Shown here in pieces: positions 25,196 through 31,974 of a DNA stretch of 64,000 nucleotides (its first letter is position 1; each line of letters opens with the position of its first letter). This DNA comes from Kribbella pittospori (GTDB lineage: Bacteria > Actinomycetota > Actinomycetes > Propionibacteriales > Kribbellaceae), in contig NZ_SJKB01000014.1 of assembly GCF_004331465.1 (NCBI RefSeq), positions 1-64,000 on the forward strand, read 5' to 3'. A program made the translations under genes and the position numbers. The notes under the pieces are model-generated. The model searched no databases. It was not told the DNA's origin and worked only from the letters and a program-made list of their open reading frames with translations.

Positions 25196-26367
25196 ACCGG
25201 AGCTACTACGGCTGGCTGGCAGGCTCCACACTCTCGGCGTTCGGCGACAGCGCGCTCTTCTTCGCCCTCGGCTGGGCGGCGACCGGGATCGCGCCGCACG
25301 TCGCCGGCCTCGTACTGACCGCCTTCTCCCTGCCGCGCGCCGTACTCCTCCTGCTTGGCGGGGTCCTCGGCGACCGCTGGGGCCCACGCCGCATGCTGCT
25401 CGTCTGCTCAGCCGTCGTCGGCACCTGCTGCTTCGTCCTGGCCGCCGTCGCATCAAACGTCACCGCTGCGCTGTTGCTGGTGACCGCAGCGGTGGTCGGA
25501 ACGGTCGACGCGTTCGCACTACCCGCGGCGGGCGCTCTGCCTCGGCTGTTCGTCACAGAGGAGGAGCTGCCGAGGGCGATGGCTTTGCGTACGTCGGTCA
25601 CGCAGATCGTCACGCTCGGGGCCGGACCGATCAGCGGGGTGATCGTTGCCGTTGTCGGTCTGGTGGGTGCGTTGGTGGTGGATGGGGTGACGTTCGCCGT
25701 CCAGTTCCTGGTGCTGCTCGCGATCAGACCGCCGTACGACGTGAGTCCTCAGAGCGCACCGCGGTCGGTACTGCGGGAAGCGGGGGACGGGATCCGGGTG
25801 GCTTGGCGGGATCCGGTGCTGCGGAGCGTGCTGCTGGTGGTCGCGCTGGTCGCGGCGTTCGTGCTGCCGGTGCGGTCGTTGTGCGTGCCGTTGCTGGCCC
25901 GCGCAAATGGTTGGTCCGCGTCGGAGACCGGTGTGGTCGTCGGTGTGGGCGTGGCCGGCGGGTTGATCGTGACCCTGCTCGTTGCGCGGTTCGGAACCTT
26001 CTCGCGCCCAGGACTGGTCGGCGGACTGGGGTGCTTGCTCGCGGCGGCCGGGATCGCGGGTCTGGGCGCGGCGGCGTCCGTTCCGGTCGCGGTCGGTGTC
26101 ACGTTGGTCCAAGGTGTTGGCATCGGGATCTTCACGTCGCACATCGCGCCGGTGTTCGTCCGCAGTACGCCGCGTTCGCACCTCACGCGACTGCAATCGC
26201 TGCTGTCGTTGGCGCAAACGATCCCGCTGCTCGGCTCCACCAATCTGCTGGCTGCACTCGACATCCAGGGCGCGCTGGTCCTGTCCGCGGTCGCGACCGC
26301 GGTCGCCGGGGGCGCACTCCTCCGTCTCGAACCGATCGCCGCGGCAGAGCGTCGTACCGCAACATGA
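25192..26367 (+). CDS. MFS exporter
   Basis: 391 residues with about 12 membrane spans (first at about 8-30; GDRWGPRRMLL loop after span 2). It resembles the macrolide/enterobactin-exporter type (MFS_3). GTG start overlaps the MerR-clamp gene stop, and its own stop overlaps the TmrB-like kinase start as ATGA. The three genes are translationally coupled. A drug-export role is inferred from family and context. Confidence 0.83.
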   Translation: MNRSYYGWLAGSTLSAFGDSALFFALGWAATGIAPHVAGLVLTAFSLPRAVLLLLGGVLGDRWGPRRMLLVCSAVVGTCCFVLAAVASNVTAALLLVTAAVVGTVDAFALPAAGALPRLFVTEEELPRAMALRTSVTQIVTLGAGPISGVIVAVVGLVGALVVDGVTFAVQFLVLLAIRPPYDVSPQSAPRSVLREAGDGIRVAWRDPVLRSVLLVVALVAAFVLPVRSLCVPLLARANGWSASETGVVVGVGVAGGLIVTLLVARFGTFSRPGLVGGLGCLLAAAGIAGLGAAASVPVAVGVTLVQGVGIGIFTSHIAPVFVRSTPRSHLTRLQSLLSLAQTIPLLGSTNLLAALDIQGALVLSAVATAVAGGALLRLEPIAAAERRTAT

Positions 26368-26888
26368 CGATCATCTGGGTGAACGGGACGTTCGGCGCGG
26401 GGAAGACGACGACGGCCGGGAAGCTGGTCGAGCTCACCGAGGGAACCCGGCTGTTCGACCCCGAGTACGTCGGCTACATGTTGTCGGCGAACCTGAAGGA
26501 CCAGCAGTTCACCGACTTCCAGCAACTGCCGCCGTGGCGCACCCTCGTCCCCGTCGTCATGGACGAGGTCGCCCGCTTCACCGGTCAGCACCTGGTCGCC
26601 GTACAGACAGTCCTGGTCGAGGACTACTGGCGCGAGATCTCCACCGCCCTCCACGCCCTCGGCCATCCCGTCATCCACGTCCTCCTCGACGCCGACGCCG
26701 AAACCCTCCACACCCGCATCGACGCCGACCCCGAAGGCCAAGACATCCGCCCCTGGCGCCACGACCACGTCGACGAATACCAGTCCGCCCGCACCTGGCT
26801 CCTCCCCACCGCCGACCTGGTCATCGACACCACCAAACACCCAGCCAACTCCGCAGCCACCCAAATCAAGGAGGCCGTAGCCTTGTAA
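26364..26888 (+). CDS. TmrB-like P-loop ATPase/kinase
   Basis: 174 residues. The N terminus IIWVNGTFGAGKTTTAGKL matches Bacillus TmrB (tunicamycin resistance) and related small kinases; FDPEYVGYML and a helical region with R-W-R-H follow. TmrB is thought to act by binding tunicamycin with ATP; whether this protein has the same target is not shown. ATG overlaps the exporter stop. Codons in the second half are strongly C-ending. The stop TAA is inside the VapBC operator. Confidence 0.75.
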   Translation: MTIIWVNGTFGAGKTTTAGKLVELTEGTRLFDPEYVGYMLSANLKDQQFTDFQQLPPWRTLVPVVMDEVARFTGQHLVAVQTVLVEDYWREISTALHALGHPVIHVLLDADAETLHTRIDADPEGQDIRPWRHDHVDEYQSARTWLLPTADLVIDTTKHPANSAATQIKEAVAL

Positions 26889-26904
26889 GACACTATGTCT
26901 TACA
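26884..26904. promoter_or_regulatory. VapBC operator palindrome
   Basis: TGTAAGAC (26884-26891) and GTCTTACA (26897-26904) form a perfect eight-base inverted repeat with spacer ACTAT. It overlaps the stop of the kinase gene and the predicted -10 region, as expected for autorepression by the VapB-VapC complex. Confidence 0.8.
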
Positions 26905-26913
26905 TTGGATGCA
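26902..26913 (+). promoter_or_regulatory. Predicted -10 box and leaderless start of vapB
   Basis: TACATT (26902-26907) fits an actinobacterial -10 box. Five bases separate it from the ATG at 26913, so transcription would start at or next to the A of the start codon. No ribosome site is visible, in keeping with a leaderless message. An upstream in-frame ATG at 26895 lies inside the operator and is less likely. Confidence 0.6.
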
Positions 26914-27146
26914 TGGCAGACACCATCACGATTCGTACGGATGCAGAGACCGAGCATGCGCTGGACGTGCTGACGCACGACGGCAGTTCGCGATCGGCGG
27001 CGATCAGGCTGGCTCTGCTCGAGGCCGCCCAGCGCAGAGAGCGTGCCGCTGCGATGCGTCGCGCCGTACTGCGGATGCCCCTCGGCGAGCCCGACGGTGT
27101 GGATGTCGCGGCCGAGATCTCGCGTGACCGGGAGGGCGAGCGGTGA
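26913..27146 (+). CDS. vapB: VapB-type antitoxin
   Basis: 77 residues. Residues 1-45 are a ribbon-helix-helix DNA-binding domain (ITIRTDAETEHALDVL, SRSAAIRLALLEAA); the rest (LGEPDGVDVAAEISRDREGE) is the flexible tail that would block the toxin. Its stop overlaps the toxin start. Expected to neutralise the VapC RNase and repress its own promoter with it. Confidence 0.85.
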   Translation: MADTITIRTDAETEHALDVLTHDGSSRSAAIRLALLEAAQRRERAAAMRRAVLRMPLGEPDGVDVAAEISRDREGER

Positions 27147-27538
27147 TGATCTACCTCGACTCGGCCGCCATCGTGAAGCTCGTGCACGCCGAGTCCGAGT
27201 CACAGGCCTTGCGCGACTGGCTCGACGAACGAGCCGATGTCGCGTGGGTGAGTTCGGTGCTGGCCGAGATCGAGTCGGCCCGCGCGCTGGCCCGGCACGC
27301 GCCGGAAGCCGTGACCCGGCTCCAGTTGGTACTCGACCTGATGGACCTGGTGGAGCTGGATGCCGGTACGCGCATCCTCGCGCAGACCGTGAAGCCGGCA
27401 ACCGTCCGCAGCCTGGACGCGATCCACCTGGCCACCGCCCTCCGCATCGACCCACAGATCACCTCGTTCGTCACCTACGACAAACGCCTGGCCGACGCCG
27501 CCCGCTCCGCGGGCCTGACGGTCGACCTACCGGCCTGA
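27143..27538 (+). CDS. vapC: VapC-type PIN-domain toxin (ribonuclease)
   Basis: 131 residues. The four acidic positions of the PIN active site are visible: D6 in IYLDSAAIVKLV, the Glu of SSVLAEIESARAL, the Asp of SLDAIHLATAL and the Asp of VTYDKRLADAA. VapC toxins cleave structured RNA, often tRNA, with Mg2+. Start is GTG 27143 or ATG 27146. The module sits immediately after the TmrB-like gene. Confidence 0.9.
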   Translation: MMIYLDSAAIVKLVHAESESQALRDWLDERADVAWVSSVLAEIESARALARHAPEAVTRLQLVLDLMDLVELDAGTRILAQTVKPATVRSLDAIHLATALRIDPQITSFVTYDKRLADAARSAGLTVDLPA

Positions 27539-27540
27539 GC

Positions 27541-28230
27541 TCAGTTCCTGGGTTCCAGTGGGTACGGCGATCGGCCGGTGAAATGGCGCGGGTTCCCGTA
27601 CTCGAGGTTGTCCTGGCCGCCGAAGTTCGTGTGCACGAACTGCTGAGATGACGCGGCGCGGCTGAAGTAGCCGGCTCCGTACGGCGCGAAGCCCGGTCCG
27701 GCGTCCCAGTACGGGACTCGATGGCCGCCCTGTTCGGCGTAGCGGATCGACGGCTCCGTGCCCGCAGTGATGCGAGCGGCATCGTCTGCACACGCGGGGA
27801 GCTTCCGGGTTCCGCGTCCTGGCTCGGTCCACAGCACGTCGGCAACCGACGGACCGTGTTGTGGGTCGAAGAAGCACGGCACTCGGCGCTCAGGCACCGG
27901 CTGCCCGGCGATTGTCGCCGTGTAGCGCAGTACGGCGTACTGCGCGTCGGCCAGCGTCTGCGTGATCGCGCCGGCCGCGGCTGGGTTGCGGAGATCCCGA
28001 CTCGCCTCGAGTGCGGACGAGTATGCAACCCCTGCCTCTGCGTAGTCCGCCGAGTCACCCGCCGGCAACTGCCGATACTGCTCTCCGAATCGGGCAACAT
28101 CGTCCGTCACCATCGCGCGCAACGACTCCAGCAGTTCGGCCGACTGCTGCAGTCGCAGGTGCTGACGCCACGCGATCCACCCTGCGATCCCGATCCCCAC
28201 TACCCCCAGGCTGATGTACAGCCACAACAT
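27541..28230 (-). CDS. Membrane-anchored hypothetical protein
   Basis: 229 residues. One membrane helix (about 2-22, LWLYISLGVVGIGIAGWIAW) leads into a helical region (about 25-95) and a C-terminal part with a possible metal- or TPM-like fold (RVPCFFDPQHGPSVADVLW; YGAGYFSRAAS). I do not recognise the family with confidence. ATG 28230; an upstream ATG at 28290 lies within the operators of the divergent gene. It converges with vapC, two bases apart. Confidence 0.65.
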   Translation of the reverse strand: MLWLYISLGVVGIGIAGWIAWRQHLRLQQSAELLESLRAMVTDDVARFGEQYRQLPAGDSADYAEAGVAYSSALEASRDLRNPAAAGAITQTLADAQYAVLRYTATIAGQPVPERRVPCFFDPQHGPSVADVLWTEPGRGTRKLPACADDAARITAGTEPSIRYAEQGGHRVPYWDAGPGFAPYGAGYFSRAASSQQFVHTNFGGQDNLEYGNPRHFTGRSPYPLEPRN

Positions 28231-28269
28231 CCTCCAACGGTACGCGCTTCTGCGGTTGGTATCAGGCCA

Positions 28270-28304
28270 TTGACAGCATGTTGTCGACATGACAGCATGT
28301 TGTC
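28270..28304 (+). promoter_or_regulatory. Duplicated 14-bp operator and promoter of the DJ-1/MarR operon
   Basis: GACAGCATGTTGTC, itself nearly palindromic, occurs at 28272-28285 and 28291-28304. A perfect -35 box TTGACA (28270-28275) and a weak -10 (CAGCAT, 28293-28298) with 17-base spacing lie within the two copies. The gene ATG follows at 28306, so the message would be leaderless. The MarR protein of the operon is the obvious binder. Confidence 0.75.
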
Positions 28305-28305
28305 T

Positions 28306-28905
28306 ATGAAGACAGCTTATGTGGGCGTGTATGAGACGTGGGCGGACTGGGAGATCGGGTATCTGCTGGTTGAGTTGCGGACCGGGCGGTTCACGGGGGT
28401 GCCGTGGACGGTGGTGACTGTGGGGGAGACGGTCGAGCCGGTGGTGACGATGGGTGGGATGCGGATCGTGCCGGACGTGGCGTTGGCTGACGTTGAGCCT
28501 GATGAAGGCGATCTGCTGGTGCTGGCGGGGTCGGGGCAGTGGGATGACGGGCGCGGGGACGAGTTCGCGAAGTTGGCGCAGCGGTTCCTCGACGCGGGCA
28601 TTCCGGTGGCGGCGATCTGTGGCGCGACGGCTGGGCTGGCTCGGGCGGGGTTGCTGGACGAACGCAAGCACACCAGTGCGGTGAAGGAGTACCTGCAGGC
28701 CACCGGCTACCAGGGCAGCGACAACTACGTCGACGAGCGAGCGGTCATCGGTGGGGATCTGATCACGGCGGGACCGGACTCGCCGGTGCAGTTCGCGCGG
28801 GCGACGCTGCAGCGGCTCGGCCTCGCGGACGATCGCAAGCTGGATGCGTACGAAGGCGTGTTCCACCGCGCCGACCCATCGGCGTACCCGATCCTGGTGG
28901 GATGA
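28306..28905 (+). CDS. DJ-1/PfpI-family (type 1 glutamine amidotransferase-like) protein
   Basis: 199 residues. Rossmann-like start (TAYVGVYETWADWEIGYL) and the nucleophile-elbow cysteine C105 in VAAICGATAGLA are typical of the DJ-1/PfpI family. Family members include glyoxalases, deglycases and regulators; the exact activity is not clear. First gene of an operon with the MarR regulator, whose ATG overlaps its stop (ATGA). Confidence 0.87.
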   Translation: MKTAYVGVYETWADWEIGYLLVELRTGRFTGVPWTVVTVGETVEPVVTMGGMRIVPDVALADVEPDEGDLLVLAGSGQWDDGRGDEFAKLAQRFLDAGIPVAAICGATAGLARAGLLDERKHTSAVKEYLQATGYQGSDNYVDERAVIGGDLITAGPDSPVQFARATLQRLGLADDRKLDAYEGVFHRADPSAYPILVG

Positions 28906-29378
28906 CGGTTCCACCTCGCAAGGATTGGCCGCAGCCTGGGCCTGCGACGGAAGGTGGTGTGCTGTTGACCGACGTCATCCTCGCCACCTTCCGGCTGAAC
29001 GCCCGGCTGATGGAGGCCGCCCAGGACCTGGCTGCGCACGGCGGGCTGACCGCCGCGTGGTGGCAGGTCCTCGGCGGCGTCCTGGACGAGCCGCGGTCGG
29101 TCGCCGAGGTCGGCCGCATCATGGGCGTGAGCCGGCAGGGCGTCCAGCGCATCGCCGACCTGCTGGTCGAACGCGGCCTGGCCGAGTACCAGCCGAATCC
29201 GGCGCATCGTCGCGCGAAACTGCTCGCCTGTACCGAGGCCGGCTACTGGGCGATCCGGCAGATCGCCGTCGCCCAGCACCCGTTCGCCGCCAAGCTCAGC
29301 AAGGACGTTGCCCTCGACGATCTGCGTACGACGCTCGACACCATGCGGACCCTGATCACCAGGCTGGAAGAAGCCTGA
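28902..29378 (+). CDS. MarR-family regulator
   Basis: 158 residues, winged helix with GVSRQGVQRIADLLVERGLA as recognition helix and NPAHRRAKLLACTEAG as wing. It probably represses its own operon through the duplicated 14-bp operator. The 3' end overlaps the convergent PL8 gene by 23 bases. Confidence 0.9.
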   Translation: MTVPPRKDWPQPGPATEGGVLLTDVILATFRLNARLMEAAQDLAAHGGLTAAWWQVLGGVLDEPRSVAEVGRIMGVSRQGVQRIADLLVERGLAEYQPNPAHRRAKLLACTEAGYWAIRQIAVAQHPFAAKLSKDVALDDLRTTLDTMRTLITRLEEA

Positions 29379-31875
29379 CCGTCAGACTGCGCCCGTAGGT
29401 GTGCCGCGTCGTGAACGTCAGCCGCGTCCCTGTCACCGTTCGCGTGACCTCTACGCCGGGGTCCGCTGACTCGGGCCGGAGGTACTGCGCCCACAGGTTC
29501 ACCGTGATCGTGTCGCGCTGCGTGGTCGGGTCGGACACGGCGACCGTGCTCGACCGATCGGCACGCCGTTGCAGCAACACGGACGCAGGCCCGTCGATCG
29601 TCAGCCCTGGCAGGTTGTGGTGACCGGAGGTGAACGTGTTCACGCCGGTCAGCCGCAGCCCGAGATGCTGGATCGCCTGCAGCCGTGAGGTGTTCACCAG
29701 TACGGCGATCCGCCCGTGCTGGTAGCCGCGCAACGCGGATTCCGTTGCGTTAGGCACCAATGCGTACGCGAGCGATCGCGTCGTGTGCGCCGGCTGCGAG
29801 ACGGTCAGGCCGAAGACCTGCTTGGTCACGGCCGTGTCCGGATTCGACGTCCGTACCACCCGCCGGCTCCGCGTGACCGCCTCGAGCCCGACCGACACCT
29901 GGCTCGGCTGCAGGAAGTAGTACCCGAGCGCCACCCCACCATCCGTGTACCGCAACCACCGCGGATCCGTCGTACCCGTCCCAGTCCAGTCCCGCCCGTC
30001 CCGACGTACGCCGGTGATCGCAACCGGCGCGCCCGGCGCCGCGATGCGAGTGTCGAGAGTCGTCGTCACGGCCCGGGACTTGTCGCCCACCCCGGCTGCC
30101 AGAACGACGATCTCGTCGTCGAGCATGAACCACGACTTGGTCGCCGACGCGTTCTGATAGACCACGAAGTCGTCCGGCAGGATGTCGCGCGACGCGTACG
30201 CGAAGTCGTCCGACTGCACCCACCCAGTCGCGCCGTACGCACCGAGCGTCGCCCCACCGGAGTACACATTGGTCCCGACCGGGAAGTACACATACGTGTT
30301 CTGCGACTCCGACGACGAGGTGAAGTTCAGTGGGTGCGACGGGTTGTCGTAGTACGGCGTCCCGTACAGCTCCGGGATCGTCTTGCGGGTCTCGACCGGC
30401 GCGGTCACACCGCCGAGCGCGTACGGCGAGACGGTGGTGTAGTAGTCGATCCCGAACGCCTGCGTCTGGTCCTGACCGGCCAGGTAGAGGTAGTGCGCGC
30501 CGTCGCCCTGGAACCACGGCATCAGGTTCTCGCCGCTCATGTACTCGTACTTGCTGACCCGCTCCGAGTTCCGCGCCAGCGCGAACGCGAAGCCGGGCCG
30601 GCGGTGCACGGTCCGGTCCATCGCGTTGAACGCCGTACTGCTCGCGGCCGGGTTGAGATCGGCCGGCACGATCGCCGGGTCGGCCTGGATGTCGGCGTAC
30701 CGGGCGACGCTGACCGGCGAGACGAAGCTGGTCGGGTTGATCGTCGGCCGCGACGTGAACTTCGCGAACGACTTCAGCCGACCGGCGTCGTCACCCGTGG
30801 CGTAGTCGGCGAGGTCGACGATCGCCTCCACCACGACGGCCACGTCGGCGTACCCGGTGGTGGTCCGCGAGACCGCGCGGCCCTTGACGATCTCCATCAT
30901 CCAGCCCTCGAAGATCAGCGGCGCGAACCCGTCCTCGACCCAGCCCTGCACCACGCCGACCAGATCGTCGCCCTGCGCGTACTCCGTCCCGTCGAGCACC
31001 TTGATCGTCTGCACGACCCGGCTGAGCAAGCCCTTCCCGTAGGAGCCGGTGTAGGCGACGGACGCGTGCTGGATGAACGAGCCGTCGGCGTAGTACCCGT
31101 CGGTGACGCCGTGCTGGAGGTTGTACGGATCGACAGTGGCGAACACGGTGAACTGGTCCTGCAGCGCCTTCCGGATCCGCGCGTCGTCGCCGGTGAGCGC
31201 GCCCTGCAGCACCCGGTTCGCGGTGATGTCGACGAGGTTGGCGCCGGTGTGGAAGCGTGAGTCGAGGTCGACGTCGCCGTCCTTGCCGTTGCGCAGGTAC
31301 GCGTCCATCGAGGCGACGTACGTCGAGACGAGCCCGGCCGGAGCGTCGATCAGGGCCAGCGTCTTCGACACGAACGTCGAGATGCCGATCTCCCAGGTGA
31401 ACCAGTTGCCGTAGTACCCCTTCGACTGGTCGCCGTAGTAGTTGTCATGCAGCCAGCCGAGCTTCTCGGCGACCCTGGCGCGGACCTGCTCGTTGCCCTG
31501 CAGGTCCGACGCCGGGCCGGGACGCCGGAAGGCGAGCGCGATCTCGTAGAGATGCTGGTACGACGCGCTGAGATTCGGGTCGCTCGTGCCGAGAGAGAGA
31601 CCGGCGAACAGTTCGCCCGCGCCGGCGGTGTCCAGCGCGGCCAGCCAGGTCCGGGCGGTGTTGTCGAGGCTGGTGAGCTTGGCTGCGACCTCGGTGCGCG
31701 CGTTGGACTCCGGCGTACCGGCGTAGATGCCGATCGCGTTGGTGAGCAACTGGCCGGGGTCGGCATCCATTGCAGTCATGGTCTCGGCCGCGCGCGCGGC
31801 AGGTGCGGGGTTGACCGCGGTCAGCAGCGCGGTGGCGGGTACTAACGACAGCAGGCGGCGACGGGTGATGTCCAC
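29356..31875 (-). CDS. Secreted polysaccharide lyase family 8 (hyaluronate/xanthan/chondroitin lyase type)
   Basis: 839 residues. A twin-arginine signal (ITRRRLLSLVPATALLTAV, cleavage near ARAA) precedes an alpha/alpha-toroid (about 40-370) and beta-sandwich domains to the end. The PL8 catalytic set is visible: an Asn in the GANLVDITANR segment (N213 or N220), H270 and Y279 in DGSFIQHASVAYTGSYG, and R286. It would break uronic-acid-containing polysaccharides by beta-elimination outside the cell; the exact substrate is unclear. Start is a GTG at 31875. Confidence 0.9.
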   Translation of the reverse strand: MDITRRRLLSLVPATALLTAVNPAPAARAAETMTAMDADPGQLLTNAIGIYAGTPESNARTEVAAKLTSLDNTARTWLAALDTAGAGELFAGLSLGTSDPNLSASYQHLYEIALAFRRPGPASDLQGNEQVRARVAEKLGWLHDNYYGDQSKGYYGNWFTWEIGISTFVSKTLALIDAPAGLVSTYVASMDAYLRNGKDGDVDLDSRFHTGANLVDITANRVLQGALTGDDARIRKALQDQFTVFATVDPYNLQHGVTDGYYADGSFIQHASVAYTGSYGKGLLSRVVQTIKVLDGTEYAQGDDLVGVVQGWVEDGFAPLIFEGWMMEIVKGRAVSRTTTGYADVAVVVEAIVDLADYATGDDAGRLKSFAKFTSRPTINPTSFVSPVSVARYADIQADPAIVPADLNPAASSTAFNAMDRTVHRRPGFAFALARNSERVSKYEYMSGENLMPWFQGDGAHYLYLAGQDQTQAFGIDYYTTVSPYALGGVTAPVETRKTIPELYGTPYYDNPSHPLNFTSSSESQNTYVYFPVGTNVYSGGATLGAYGATGWVQSDDFAYASRDILPDDFVVYQNASATKSWFMLDDEIVVLAAGVGDKSRAVTTTLDTRIAAPGAPVAITGVRRDGRDWTGTGTTDPRWLRYTDGGVALGYYFLQPSQVSVGLEAVTRSRRVVRTSNPDTAVTKQVFGLTVSQPAHTTRSLAYALVPNATESALRGYQHGRIAVLVNTSRLQAIQHLGLRLTGVNTFTSGHHNLPGLTIDGPASVLLQRRADRSSTVAVSDPTTQRDTITVNLWAQYLRPESADPGVEVTRTVTGTRLTFTTRHTYGRSLTVRLLPAW

Positions 31876-31974
31876 TGGTACTCCCGGGCGGATGGGAAAA
31901 ACCTCACGCCCGGAGTCAACCAGCCGGAACTATCCTTCAGCAACCGTTTGCCGCTGACTAATCAGGAACGCGGC

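Noticed and set aside
28231..28914. N-terminal extension of the minus-strand membrane protein to a 457-residue frame
   Set aside because: The extension is antisense to the DJ-1 gene and covers its operators; the start at 28230 gives a proper N-terminal membrane helix.
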